Shown: positions 36,033-48,830, counted from the first letter of the stretch. The stretch is 64,000 nt of DNA from Microbulbifer sp. MKSA007 (GCA_032615215.1 CP128433.1:4510501-4574500); one strand, 5' to 3'. Notes: generated from the sequence alone by a model not told the origin. A program made the numbers and translations.

Positions 36033-36785
36033 ATGGAAGTAAAGCGTATGCTAGCCCATGGCCAGTACCGCTTGTCTATAGGGGGAGGTAATTTGAACCA
36101 AATCGATCGACGAGCTATCAGCCGGCGCGACACTGCCAGTCCGCGCAAACCACAACGCAAAAATGGTCGGGAGAAGTATGAAAAGCTTCTTGACGCCCTT
36201 GAAGTATTAATTACTGAACAAGACTCTACGGATATTAGCCTCGCAAACCTTAGTCAGGTTGCAGGTGTTCCAGCAGCGTCTGTTTATCATTTCTTCCCAA
36301 GTGTAGATGCCAGCTTAACCGCCCTGGCCGAGCGTCACTATAAGTCTTTCGGTGACGTAGTATTGGGCCATTCGGATTTTTCTCCGTCAGAAAGCTGGCA
36401 GGATATGCTGAATCAGCTGTGCGACCTTGTGCGCGGCTACTATGAAGAGAATCTCGCAGCACTAAAAGTACATTTTGGACCTCAGTCCAGTTGGGCATTA
36501 CGCCAACTACAAATGGAAAACAATTGGCGCCTGGCAGATACTCTGATCAAAAACCTGTCTCGGGAGTTTGAGTTGCCACCCTCTCAGGATTGGCGAGACC
36601 GGTTTATGTGTGCCATCAACATTAACGACTCTTTCTGCTCCCAGTCTTATTCCCGCTTTGGGAAAATAACAGAAGACTCTGCAGCAGAGGGGAAACGGGC
36701 CGCTGCAGCCTACTTAAAGCTCTATCTCGGTGAGCTTTTGCAGAGGCGCCAATTGCGCTTTGCACCACTGGAGGCTTCGGCCTAA
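36033..36785 (+). CDS. TetR family transcriptional regulator
   Basis: The frame from ATG 36033 gives 250 residues; the TTG at 36093, preceded by GGGAGG, may be the true start. The HTH is recognisable as ISLANLSQVAGVPAASVYHFF followed by a ligand-binding helical domain (about residues 95-230). TetR proteins are mostly repressors. Its target is not evident; it is separated from cydB by a hairpin and followed by a strong terminator at 36807. Confidence 0.85.
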   Translation: MEVKRMLAHGQYRLSIGGGNLNQIDRRAISRRDTASPRKPQRKNGREKYEKLLDALEVLITEQDSTDISLANLSQVAGVPAASVYHFFPSVDASLTALAERHYKSFGDVVLGHSDFSPSESWQDMLNQLCDLVRGYYEENLAALKVHFGPQSSWALRQLQMENNWRLADTLIKNLSREFELPPSQDWRDRFMCAININDSFCSQSYSRFGKITEDSAAEGKRAAAAYLKLYLGELLQRRQLRFAPLEASA

Positions 36786-36806
36786 GCCCAGTAGCAGAAC
36801 CGCAAC

Positions 36807-36840
36807 AAAAAAGCCCGACAAGTAATTGTCGGGCTTTTTT
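36807..36840 (+). terminator. Strong intrinsic terminator after TetR gene
   Basis: GCCCGACA pairs with TGTCGGGC around a six-base loop, with A6 before and T6 after, so it can act in both directions. It starts 21 bases after the tetR-type stop. Confidence 0.9.
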
Positions 36841-37099
36841 GTGCCCGTCACTTCCACCCAGCCCTCTGTTTAAGCCTCACCTGACTAACAATTACCGATA
36901 ATCAAAAAAAAGAGGGTAAAAAATATTTGCTAATAAAATAGCTTCAACTTTTATATATATCAAATGGCTATATAAAGGCTTATATTAACTTCACTTTATA
37001 ACTATGTTGATTAAGGGAAGCAGCGCTAGAATTGCATTTTTGTGACTGGCAAGACTGAACCTACACTTCATTAACTAATATCGATTGTGGAGGTCCCTT

Positions 37100-37351
37100 A
37101 TGCCCATTGCTTCACACGAGCTCTCGGTGGATTTCCCAGAATATGCAGACACAATCAAGCAGCTCATCGAAGACGATATTCAATTCAAACTTGAAAACGA
37201 CATCTACAGCAAACTGGATAAACAAATAAGAGGCCTTCAGGATAGTGGTATTGGCACCGACGACGATCACTATTCCAGCCTCAAAAAACAGAGAGCCTAC
37301 TTAAAACAGCACCTCTATAACCGCATTACTTCAGTGATTACCCATCACTAA
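37100..37351 (+). CDS. DUF465/YdcH-like small protein
   Basis: ATG 37100 follows GGAGG, a clear ribosome binding site, and replaces an upstream in-frame start. The 83-residue product is helical (MPIASHELSVDFPEYADTIK, LKKQRAYLKQHLYNRI) and matches the small YdcH-like proteins. Those are short coiled coils of unknown function. It stands alone between the TetR terminator and a GST gene. Confidence 0.72.
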   Translation: MPIASHELSVDFPEYADTIKQLIEDDIQFKLENDIYSKLDKQIRGLQDSGIGTDDDHYSSLKKQRAYLKQHLYNRITSVITHH

Positions 37352-37434
37352 AGTACGCGTTAACAGTTGCTCGTAGCAGCACTGGCGGTCACTGCAGTTG
37401 CTGAAAGGGCACGCAGCCTAAAAGAGCTTGGCCT

Positions 37435-38037
37435 ATGCAACTGTACTTGACCTTTTCCTCCCCCTTTGCGCGCAAGGCGCGCATTGTTGTGCAAGAACAG
37501 CGTCTGCACTCTGTGGTAACAGAGCATTTCTCTCACCCCTTTCACAATGACGACGAACTTATTTCCAGCAACCCCTTGGGAAAAGTCCCCTGCCTAACCC
37601 TGGATAATGGCTCCTCGATCATTGATAGCGAAGTCATCTGTGCGTTTCTGGATAAAAGCTTGGGGGATGGTCACTTATCTGCGCCACTGGATAACAATTG
37701 GGATCTGTATACTTTTCACAGTATCAGCTCTGGATTAATGGACGCAGCAGTGCATCTGCAAATGGAAAAGCTGCGCGCACGGGAAGAACTTAGGTCTGAT
37801 TTTTGGTGGCAGCGCTATTTCAGTGCTATTGAGAGATCTCTAGATTACCTGGAAAAGCACCTGGATCGATTACCCGCCAGTCTTAGCTTGCCACATATTA
37901 ACTTGTGCTCAGCACTATCCTATCTTGATTTTCGCCATGAAGATTTTGACTGGAGAAGTGACCACCCGAAACTTATGGCCATATCGGAAGATTTGGAGAA
38001 AAGTGAAAGCCTGAGTAAGTGTCAGCTGCATGAATAG
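37435..38037 (+). CDS. Glutathione S-transferase family protein
   Basis: 200 residues. The N-terminal thioredoxin-fold domain has LYLTFSSPFARKARIVVQEQ (a Ser-type start of the active site), NPLGKVPCLTLDNGSSIIDSEVICAFLD with the conserved cis-Pro and the Ser that binds glutathione. The C-terminal helical domain follows. Conjugation or isomerisation of electrophiles is the family role; substrate unknown. Confidence 0.87.
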   Translation: MQLYLTFSSPFARKARIVVQEQRLHSVVTEHFSHPFHNDDELISSNPLGKVPCLTLDNGSSIIDSEVICAFLDKSLGDGHLSAPLDNNWDLYTFHSISSGLMDAAVHLQMEKLRAREELRSDFWWQRYFSAIERSLDYLEKHLDRLPASLSLPHINLCSALSYLDFRHEDFDWRSDHPKLMAISEDLEKSESLSKCQLHE

Positions 38038-38328
38038 TTACAAAATGCGGAATACCAACAAGAATAAGTTATCCCGCTATTTGTTCTGAACAGGTCAAAA
38101 TACTGAGTAGTAAACTATTGTGTCAGGTGGAAAGGACACTCTACAACTGAGACTCGCTGTGATTACATCTCGGTAAGCTCGGAATCGGCATTCATTCTTA
38201 ATGCGTTACTACAGCGCAGCGCATTCCTCATTTTAAGGCACCGTGACTCCATCAGCAGAATGTAGTCTATTTTAATTAATATAAATGCCACATTTTTTTA
38301 CTAGCCTAATCCCTTTTGGAATACTCCC

Positions 38329-39912
38329 ATGGCCAAACAACCGAAGAGTACTCTTTGGATAATTCTGCACAGTGTGGCCATTGTTGCAGTTTTATGTAAC
38401 CTGCTAACGGGGCTCCGTATCTCCACCTTAACTAAGCCAAGTATTGGAAATATCGAAGAACTTTTACCTCAGGGACAGATTCATGATATTCACTTCTTTG
38501 TAGCAATTGTTACTTCAGCCATCCTTATCTGCTACTTATCCTATAAAGTAACAATTAAATTAAAAAATACAAACTCATACAGCGAACCTAATAAAACATC
38601 AATTAGCTACCATAGAGTAGTAACACGCATTGGTTCATTTTTTTTAATACTCATGATCTTAAGTGGATGGATTTTATTTATTGGTTCCGACAATGCTTCT
38701 ATCTTTCGCCAGGCACACTTTTATAGTGCTTTTGCGATCCTACTCTATATATTCCTTCACGCTGGCGTTTACCTAACAACCTATGGCCTGAAGACTTTGA
38801 GTTATTTACTTCCCAATACTCGATCGGGCTATCGAACTTCAATTTTTACCTACTTATCTTTCGGCTGTGTCACTTTATTACTTTGGATTATTGTTACAAA
38901 TAACAGTTACCACGATCTTACAGTTGAGAAAATAAGTCCGGAAACCTTTATAAACATAGATGGAATTTCCAAAGAATCCGCATGGTCATTAGCTACACCA
39001 CTTAAAATCCATACTGACGGAGGTGCTAACTTTATTGATGGTAGCTCAACCGTCAACTTGAGAGCCTTGCATAACCAACAGGAAATATTTCTTCATATCA
39101 CCTGGGAAGACCCTACTGAAAGCTTGAAACACCTACCACTGAAAAAAGTAGATTCTGGCTGGGAAGTACAACAGCAAGGTTTTCAAAATTTTAATGAAAC
39201 CCGTCACTATGAAGATAAGTTTGCCATCCTGCTCTCCAATTCCTGTGATTTCGGTGCTTCGGGAACCTCTCACCTGGGCCGCAAACCATCAGCACAGTTG
39301 CCCGCAAATTGGCATGGCAAGGGCTACCACTACAGCTCATCCGATGAAATACACGATCTCTGGCACTGGAAAGCAGTAAGAACCAATAAAATGCACCTGG
39401 CAGATGACAATTATATTGGCAGGCCTGATATTGTAAGGCCAGGAGCACGCCGCTATACCGCAGGATATCTCCAGGATGGCAAAGAGTCCGGGGCATACTT
39501 AATGAACTGGAAGTGGTACTCCTCAAAAAACGTTACACCAAAAAGACTACCCAAAAGTCCCTCCAGCCTGACTCCATATCAAAACGAGGATACAAAGAGC
39601 GATTGGACTATTTCCTGGTTTGATTACCAACCATACGCGGCTGAAGATGACAATTATCCTATCAATACGATTATGCCTTCAGTCCTCTATACCTCAAATC
39701 GCTTTGAGGGAGATCGTGCCGATGTAAGGGCCTATGCTGTTTGGCAGGACGGCCAATGGTCTATGGAGATGGTGCGAAAATTAGATACTGGGTCAGCGTT
39801 AGATGTAGTAATAAAAGACGGCATTTGCCTCTGGGTTTCTGCCTTTGATCAGTCGCAAATTGCCCACACTCGCCACGCCCTCCCCGTCAAAATCAAGTTG
39901 GCAGATCAATAA
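38329..39912 (+). CDS. Cytochrome b561-like membrane domain fused to ethylbenzene-dehydrogenase-type domain
   Basis: 527 residues. Residues 1-200 carry about four or five membrane helices with several His positions suitable for heme (ILHSVAIV, DIHFFVAI, FRQAHFYSAFAIL, LHAGVYL), resembling b561/NapC-type cytochromes. Residues 210-527 form a periplasmic domain with INIDGISKESAWSLATPLKI, HITWEDPTE, GTSHLGRKPS and DIHDLWHWKA-like sequence, recalling the heme-binding gamma subunit of ethylbenzene dehydrogenase (EB_dh). This suggests electron transfer between a membrane quinone and a periplasmic acceptor. The next gene overlaps its stop by one base. Confidence 0.75.
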   Translation: MAKQPKSTLWIILHSVAIVAVLCNLLTGLRISTLTKPSIGNIEELLPQGQIHDIHFFVAIVTSAILICYLSYKVTIKLKNTNSYSEPNKTSISYHRVVTRIGSFFLILMILSGWILFIGSDNASIFRQAHFYSAFAILLYIFLHAGVYLTTYGLKTLSYLLPNTRSGYRTSIFTYLSFGCVTLLLWIIVTNNSYHDLTVEKISPETFINIDGISKESAWSLATPLKIHTDGGANFIDGSSTVNLRALHNQQEIFLHITWEDPTESLKHLPLKKVDSGWEVQQQGFQNFNETRHYEDKFAILLSNSCDFGASGTSHLGRKPSAQLPANWHGKGYHYSSSDEIHDLWHWKAVRTNKMHLADDNYIGRPDIVRPGARRYTAGYLQDGKESGAYLMNWKWYSSKNVTPKRLPKSPSSLTPYQNEDTKSDWTISWFDYQPYAAEDDNYPINTIMPSVLYTSNRFEGDRADVRAYAVWQDGQWSMEMVRKLDTGSALDVVIKDGICLWVSAFDQSQIAHTRHALPVKIKLADQ

Positions 39913-40553
39913 TGTTTGTGCGCATATTTTGGGTATTCATTTTTCCTGCAATCACGGTCTGTGCAGTCATACTGCACCAACCATCACAACCTCTGCCAAG
40001 TGAATACCACTTAGTTAAAATTGATAAAAATGGGGAGACTATCGAGGCTTGGGCAGGCCCCTGGTCCTGTATCTGCGACACCGATACAGGGCTTCTTTGG
40101 GAAGTAAAAACCGACGACGAAGGAATTCACGATGGAAGGTGGACCTATTCATGGTATCAATATGAAGAGGGTATAGAAAATAATGGAGATTGTTATTTTG
40201 AAGAAGAGCGGTGTGATACCGAGGACCTGATTCGCAATACCAATCAACAGAAATTGTGTGCAACGCAAAACTGGAGGCTCCCCGATATTACAGAGTTACG
40301 ATCCATTATCCTGCAGGAGAGTAAATCTGGCAGACCTCTAATTGCGACTGAATATTTCCCGAAAACTCAAAGGGGAGATTACTGGACCCGTAATTTTGAC
40401 AGGCCTTTATATGGCATCTACCAATATCTGGGAACAGGTGCTGGCGCAATCAATTTTATGAATGCAAAAACCATCACAATTCCCTATCGAAACGCCGCTT
40501 TCGTTCGTTTAGTCTCCAATCATTCAACGGCCTGTAATAAAGATCCACAATAA
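39912..40553 (+). CDS. DUF1566/Lcl-like periplasmic protein
   Basis: 213 residues, starting in the stop of the previous gene (TAATG), so the two are co-translated. An N-terminal hydrophobic anchor (IFWVFIFPAITVCAVIL) is followed by a domain with DTDTGLLWEVK, TNQQKLCATQNWRLPDITELRSII and DYWTRNF, the Lcl/DUF1566 pattern. It has four or more Cys. It is probably a partner of the cytochrome-like protein encoded just upstream. Confidence 0.8.
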   Translation: MFVRIFWVFIFPAITVCAVILHQPSQPLPSEYHLVKIDKNGETIEAWAGPWSCICDTDTGLLWEVKTDDEGIHDGRWTYSWYQYEEGIENNGDCYFEEERCDTEDLIRNTNQQKLCATQNWRLPDITELRSIILQESKSGRPLIATEYFPKTQRGDYWTRNFDRPLYGIYQYLGTGAGAINFMNAKTITIPYRNAAFVRLVSNHSTACNKDPQ

Positions 40554-40640
40554 TTCCGGCGCGCCGCACAAGTCTTTTGCAACTAATCTCTAAAGCTGCT
40601 GCGCCTGAAAAGAATAACCACTACTTACAGGAAACCCCCA

Positions 40641-42988
40641 ATGAGACGGTTCTTAAGCACTGCTTTTGCTATCTCGGCTCTATGTTTGGCAATTGATGCC
40701 AGTTCAGCAACTAAACACCACAGATTGGCCTGGGATGGTGATGCATCCACCAGTGCCGTTATCGGTTTTTCGCCAGATGGCCACAGTAGTAACCCTTACA
40801 TTAATTTTGGCTATTCAACCAATGAAAATAGCTGGAGCAGTCAAGGGGTTGATTCTACATCTACCTTCGATGGCAGCTTAGATAGCTACTTTGTCAGATT
40901 GGAAAACCTAACACCGGATTCAGCAGTTTACTATCGTGTGTGTGATCAGGACGGCTGTGGCGACCGGTTCTGGTTTAAAACGGCTCCTGCGGAGGAATCT
41001 CCCTTCGTCATAGTCGCTGGGGGAGATACCCGCACGGGGCATACAACACGGCGCGAGGGCAATGCTTTACTAGCCAAAATTCGCCCACTGGCCGTTATGC
41101 ATGGCGGTGATTTTACCAACGCCAACAGTGCGTCGGAAATGGATGACTTTTTACAAGACTGGACGCTGACCTACTCCAACGACGAAATTGATGGCTATAG
41201 CTATCAACGTATTTACCCTCTAATACCTACCCATGGAAATCATGAGGATGACAACTATTCAACCACCTGCCAGGTCTTTGGTGTGGACTTCAATGCGGAT
41301 GGTAGTTGTAGCCCCAGTGATACCTACGGCGCAGTACAAATTTCCCCCTATTGCGTGTCTACACACTAAACAGCCAGTTTCAAGAAAGCGGCTGGTCATC
41401 TTATGCTACCGCCATGAACAATTGGCTTGAGAGTGATTTAGCAGGGACTGGCGCCTACAGTCACTGGCGCTTTGCCCAGTACCACAAACCCATGTTCCCC
41501 CACTACAGCGGTAAATCTGACAACCCCACATTATTTAATTGGTGGGCACAACCCTTTTATGACTACGCCATGAATATGGTGGTCGAATCAGATACCCATC
41601 TCACCAAAGTCACCGAAGTCGTTGCCCCCAGTAATAGCGATTTTTCAACCAACGAAACCGGCGGCACCGTTTACGTTGGTGAGGGAAGCTGGGGAGCACC
41701 AGCTCGCTCAGCAAATGATGCCAAGTTTTGGACCATAGATATGGCCAGCATCCAGCAGTTCAAAGTTATCCAGGTCAGCTTTGACCAACTCACTGTACGC
41801 ACAGCACAGTTCGATAACAGCGCAAGTACTCTAACACGAGAAGATCGAGCCAATAATCCTCTTGTATTACCGGAAAATATCAATTGGTGGAGCGCCAACC
41901 GAATTGGTGAAGCTATGGTTCTCGCACAAAATAACGTTGGCAGGAGCGTTATGCTTGAGGACGACACTGGTAATGGCGAACTGTCACTACCAGTGACTGA
42001 TGACACATTTATTTCATCGCGCTACTCTTCCAGCAATTTTGACAATGACTCAGATGGACTTCTCGCAGATGGCAGTGATAGCACCTATGGAACGCTTTAC
42101 TCACTGATTAAATTTGATCTCTCCAATTTATCTCACTGCTCGACGATAAATTCAGTTGAAATCGAATTTAATATCACCAACCGGTCCAGTAATAGTTACG
42201 GTATTTACTTGGCTGAATCCAACTGGAGTGAGGAATCAGCCACCTGGGATTCTGTCGGTGGATCAACGGTGCTTTCACAGTTGTTCGCCAGCTTTACCCC
42301 GTCGTCTACTGGTACCCAAGTGGTGAACTTGAGTTCATCAGGTCTTCTGGATAGTTGGCTGAACAATGAAAATACTGGCTTGGTCATTGCCTCACTGAGT
42401 GGCAGTGATGGGGTAGATATCTCTTCACAAGAAACCGGTATTGCCCCAGCCCTCAGGGTAACCGCCGATTGCAGCGATTCTATTAGTGAAGAGGTATCTC
42501 AAGTTGCTTCAGACGATGTGTTTATTTCATCCAGAAAAGAGGATGATAATTTCGATGGTGATAGCGATGGACTCCTCGCCGACGGCAGCGATCTAACCTA
42601 TGGAACTCTCTATAGCCTCATTCGCTTTGACTTATCAGATTTAAGCTGTCGCCAGTATATTGATGCGACACTCGAATTGAATGTAACCAATACTTCCAGC
42701 AATAGCTACGGCATTTACATGGCAACACAAAGTTGGCGGGAAGAGTCGGCCACTTGGGATTCTGTCGGAGGTAGTTCTATTCTCGGACTTCAAGTGGGCA
42801 GCTTTATCCCCTCCTCTACCGGCCGACATCTCATTGACCTGGGAGCCTCAGGAATCGTCGACAGCTGGTTAAACGATAATAATAACGGCCTGGTCATCGC
42901 ATCGGAACGGGGCATTAACGGTCTGGATTTAAGCTCCAAAGAGAGCGGGCAGAGCCCTCTTCTTACCTTACAGACACTCTGCAATTAA
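40641..42988 (+). CDS. Secreted purple-acid-phosphatase-like protein with two DNRLRE modules (frameshifted as sequenced)
   Basis: The N-terminal frame from ATG 40641 has a signal peptide (FLSTAFAISALCLAIDASS), a fibronectin-like domain and the metallophosphatase motifs GGDTRTG, MHGGDFT and PTHGNHED. It breaks at a C5 run (41344-41348). Adding one C gives SPLLRVYTLNSQFQESGW and joins the rest, for about 782 residues. The continuation includes FAQYHKPMFPH, then two related modules (about 160 residues each) beginning DDTFISSRYSS and DDVFISSRKED, the DNRLRE type thought to bind polysaccharide. Extracellular phosphoester hydrolysis is expected. Confidence 0.8.
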
Positions 42989-42997
42989 TTGCCTTCA

Positions 42998-43025
42998 GGG
43001 CTCTCTGTCCGGAGAGCCTTATTTA
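42998..43025 (+). terminator. Hairpin after phosphatase gene
   Basis: GGCTCTC pairs with GAGAGCC around a short loop, followed by TTATTT, 10 bases after the stop. Plausible intrinsic terminator. Confidence 0.5.
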
Positions 43026-43363
43026 TCCCGTTCTGTGTATCTTATTTCTCCAACAGTGGTTTAGATTTACAATCCAAATTTTTTGGCACGAACTTCTTCA
43101 AAATATAAAAATATCAACGTCGCCCTACCCCAAAACCATAATTCCTTTAAATAAAAGAACCAGTAATTAAGTTTACCAATCTACCTTATTAATTCCTTTT
43201 AAACCTGACGCTATAAAATTTATATACTATTAACCCCATATCCAAGACTACGCTTCAGCCAAAGGGCAAAAGAAATCAGCGGTAAGGAATAGAGTCAGGT
43301 ATTTCATCATCAAATAAATAATGAGCCAAAGGATGTACCAACGATCGTACGGAGATACTGTAA

Positions 43364-45637
<2,274 letters not shown>

Positions 45638-45658
45638 GAATCATATACCTCAATAAAG

Positions 45659-45686
45659 AAAAAACCGAGGCTAGCCTCGGTTTTTT
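45659..45686 (+). terminator. Terminator after katG, shared with peptidase gene
   Basis: AAAACCGAGG pairs with CCTCGGTTTT around a CTAG loop, followed by TT. It lies between convergent katG and the peptidase gene and can act on both. Confidence 0.85.
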
Positions 45687-45708
45687 CTTCTGGGAGATTA
45701 TTTAAGTT

Positions 45709-47916
45709 TTAATCCTGCCCCTTTAAATGCCGATCAAAAAATCGCTTGATCATGCTGTATTGGTGGATGCGAGTCTGCTTACCGCGCAAGCTATGCTTCT
45801 TGCCTGGATAAGTCATCAGCTCAAATTGTTGGCCGTTGTCCTGCATCTGTTTTATGAGTTTAGTGGTATTGGTAAACAACACATTGTCATCCGCCATGCC
45901 ATGATAAATCAGCAGATCACCTTGTAAGCCCTTCGCATAGGGAAACACAGAAGATGCCTCATAGGCATCCATATCCTTGGTTGGATTGCCCATATAACGC
46001 TCAGTGTAATGGGTATCATACAGCGTCCAGTCCGTAACCGGCGCACCCGATACCCCCGCCTTAAAGTAGTCTCCGGCTTTGAACATACTCATCAGTGCCA
46101 TGTAACCACCGTAGCTGTGACCGAAGATACCTACTTTATTTTTATCAACGTAAGGCAAGGTACGCAGGAATTCAACGCCGGTAATTTGATCTTCCACTTC
46201 AGGAGATCCCATATTCTTAAAGATAGGATTCTCAAAAGTGGTACCGCGGTTTGCTGAACCACGATTATCTAGGGAAAAAACAATATAACCCTGTTGGGCC
46301 ATATACTGGTTGAATAGCTTATCCCAGCTATTGGTAACCACCTGAGCGTGTGGACCACCATAGACAAACACCATTACCGGGTAACTTTTCTTCGCATCAA
46401 AATTAGCAGGTTTGTACAAGCGGTAGAAAAGCTCCTGGCCATGGGGCGCCTCAATACTGCCAAATTCCGGAGTGATCCATTGATCTTTATAAGGATAGAG
46501 AGGGTGAACACGATTTACAGCGTTCTGCTCAAGCCAGGTGATTCTGGCCCCTGAGCTGCTGTGCAGGCTCACTTGAGGCGGCGTGGTAACGCTGGAAAAT
46601 TTATCAATATATCCAGAGGCATCCTCAGAAAATTCGATAGAGTGCATACCACTACGCTGTGAAATTCTCTTAATGTCGCTCTCCCCTTGCAGGGAGACTG
46701 CATAGAGATGCCTCTCGATTGGAGTATCTTTTCGTGCGGTAAAATACAGACGGTTAGCCTGCTCATCAACAGCCTCTAACTCGTCAACCACCCAATCTCC
46801 CTTAGTCAATTGTGCCTGTAATCTGCCGCCAAAATCATATTTATACAGGTGTTTGAAGCCATCCCTCTCCGATGACCAAATAAAAGCATCGCTATCTTCC
46901 AAAAAGTGGAGATCATGGCTCAGGTTAACCCAGGTATTGCTGGACTCGGTAAGGAGCGTTCGGGTTTTTCCCGTATTGAGATTGTAAGCACGAAGCTCTA
47001 ACTTTTGCTGGTCTCGAGATTGCCACTGGAAAGTTAGCAGGTGATCACGGGCCCATTTTACTCGGGGAATATAAATATCCTGATTATCTCCCAGGTTGAC
47101 CCAACGGATATCCCCCGAATCAATATCTATAAGGCCAAGTCGGATTTTTGCGTTCGCACGCCCAGCAGCGGGGTAACGTTGCTGTATCATTTCGATACGA
47201 TCCGCATAGATTTCGCTACGGGTTACCTGATCAACTGGCGACTCATCAACTTGCAGGAAAGCAATATGCCGATCATCAGGAGACCACCAATAACCGGTCA
47301 TCCGGTCCATTTCCTCCTGGGCAACAAACTCAGCCATTCCATTTTTAATATGATCTTTGCCGTCGCTGGTTAGCTGCTTTTCCCTACCGGTTTTCAGATC
47401 GACAATATAGATATTTTGGTCGCGAATAAACGAAACAAAGTGCCCCTCGGGAGAAACCTTTACATCGGTTTCAAAGGTTTCCGTTTCAGTCAGTCGACGC
47501 GAAGAACGGTCCTTGAGATCGTAATAGTAAATATCGCCGGCCAAAGGGAACAACAGAGACCGACCATCCTCTGACCAGCTGTACTCCATTATTCCACTAC
47601 CATAAATTCGCTGGCGCTCCCGTCTTGCCTTTTCCTCATCCGAAAGAGTTTCACTACCGCTGTGCAGACTATCGGAATTGACCAAAATTCGGGACTGACC
47701 GTCTTTCAGGTTGTACTCCCAAAGATCGTAACGGTTGTAATCTTCAACTCTACCTTTGAGGAAAGTTACGCGCTGCCCATCAGGTGAATATTCCAGCGCT
47801 CGGGGAGCGGTACCACTCAGAGCCGGGTCGGAGAATAACCGTTCAATGCTGAGTGACTCTGCAGAACATATTCCTGCAAAAGTACATCCAAGTAATGCAA
47901 GCAGTGCTTGTTTCAT
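45709..47916 (-). CDS. S9 family peptidase, dipeptidyl-peptidase IV type
   Basis: ATG 47916 gives 735 residues with a signal peptide (LLALLGCTFAGICSAE). The N-terminal beta-propeller contains VAQEEMDRMTGYWWSPDD with the double Glu typical of DPP-IV. The C-terminal alpha/beta-hydrolase domain has GIFGHSYGGYMALM (Ser), HGMADDNVLF (Asp) and GKKHSLRG (His). It removes Xaa-Pro or Xaa-Ala dipeptides from peptides, probably in the periplasm. An upstream TTG-type start at 47961 is unnecessary. Confidence 0.92.
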   Translation of the reverse strand: MKQALLALLGCTFAGICSAESLSIERLFSDPALSGTAPRALEYSPDGQRVTFLKGRVEDYNRYDLWEYNLKDGQSRILVNSDSLHSGSETLSDEEKARRERQRIYGSGIMEYSWSEDGRSLLFPLAGDIYYYDLKDRSSRRLTETETFETDVKVSPEGHFVSFIRDQNIYIVDLKTGREKQLTSDGKDHIKNGMAEFVAQEEMDRMTGYWWSPDDRHIAFLQVDESPVDQVTRSEIYADRIEMIQQRYPAAGRANAKIRLGLIDIDSGDIRWVNLGDNQDIYIPRVKWARDHLLTFQWQSRDQQKLELRAYNLNTGKTRTLLTESSNTWVNLSHDLHFLEDSDAFIWSSERDGFKHLYKYDFGGRLQAQLTKGDWVVDELEAVDEQANRLYFTARKDTPIERHLYAVSLQGESDIKRISQRSGMHSIEFSEDASGYIDKFSSVTTPPQVSLHSSSGARITWLEQNAVNRVHPLYPYKDQWITPEFGSIEAPHGQELFYRLYKPANFDAKKSYPVMVFVYGGPHAQVVTNSWDKLFNQYMAQQGYIVFSLDNRGSANRGTTFENPIFKNMGSPEVEDQITGVEFLRTLPYVDKNKVGIFGHSYGGYMALMSMFKAGDYFKAGVSGAPVTDWTLYDTHYTERYMGNPTKDMDAYEASSVFPYAKGLQGDLLIYHGMADDNVLFTNTTKLIKQMQDNGQQFELMTYPGKKHSLRGKQTRIHQYSMIKRFFDRHLKGQD

Positions 47917-48327
47917 AGGAAAACTCTTTATATTAAGTATTGTTGGCAATTCACGTACCACCTTGCTAGCAGGGGTATTATTTAGAAAATTCTGATTAAT
48001 TCCATGTTATCTCCGGCATCCTTAGGAGCCGGCCTAAATGGCATCCAGGTAAGCCATAGCTTCTCTTTGGGACTTGTTCTGATCACCAGAAGTATCTCAA
48101 ATTTATCGGAAACCCTCTAAAAAATGCAGCTATATTGTGGATAGAGCAAACCGGTGAAGGATTCTACAACGGAACCTTCCGGGACATGCAGTACCTTACA
48201 GTTTTGGGTTTGCGCACAAACAATCCTGCTGCAATAGCCCCCTTTACAAATGTTTACTCTGCTTAACCAACATTTGTGGTTAGCTAATGTCGGACTAAAG
48301 CTTTTATCAAAATACGGGGTAACAATA
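47917..48327. other. Divergent intergenic region
   Basis: Between the peptidase and the lipoprotein gene. The latter's frame extends upstream to 48250, but the lipoprotein leader begins at 48328. No other gene is seen. Confidence 0.4.
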
Positions 48328-48750
48328 ATGAAGGTTCATCTCTTTGCATCTGCAGCTGTGATTTTGATCGCTGCTGGCTGTAGCTCTACACCAGAGATCC
48401 CCACCACTGAATCGTTTGTCACTGACATCACCGAACTGGGCCATCGTCGCTTTACCTACAAGGCAACCATTGGGGCCGGCCCCAAGGGCCAAGGCGGTAA
48501 GCGTGGTGGTCCGGGTGGTGGAGGTCCAGGTGGTGGTGGTCCCGGCGGCGGTGGTAAGGGTAGTGGTGGCCCAGGAGGTGGCGGTCCCGGCGGCGCCAAT
48601 TCTGGAGATGTGAAGAAAGTTGCCCGGCAGAGAATGGAACTCTTGCTAGCCGAAAGTGGCTTCTGTCCCAATGGCTGGTTCCTGATCGAACAAACTTTTG
48701 ACCAGAACAGAGCTGAAATTATTGGCGAGTGTCGGGCGGTTGCACGATAA
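48328..48750 (+). CDS. Glycine-rich lipoprotein
   Basis: 140 residues from ATG 48328. The leader MKVHLFASAAVILIAAGCSS has a good lipobox (IAAGC). After about 35 residues comes a low-complexity segment of GGPGGGG-type units with Lys/Arg near its start, about 45 residues long. The C-terminal 45 residues are folded-looking with two Cys (SGFCPNGWF and IGECRAV). An AT-rich 5' region precedes it. Outer-membrane or periplasmic location likely; function unknown. Confidence 0.8.
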   Translation: MKVHLFASAAVILIAAGCSSTPEIPTTESFVTDITELGHRRFTYKATIGAGPKGQGGKRGGPGGGGPGGGGPGGGGKGSGGPGGGGPGGANSGDVKKVARQRMELLLAESGFCPNGWFLIEQTFDQNRAEIIGECRAVAR

Positions 48751-48830
48751 GCTTACGCCTCTCACTTTGGCTCTATGTATTCTGCTCGTATTGCTTTATA
48801 CATAGCAAGCGCGAAACCCTTTACCCAAAC

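Noticed and set aside
35941..36042. Possible CydX after cydB (frame starting MWNYPTN)
   Set aside because: It has no transmembrane helix, no CydX-like residues beyond the first two, and runs into the TetR gene start.
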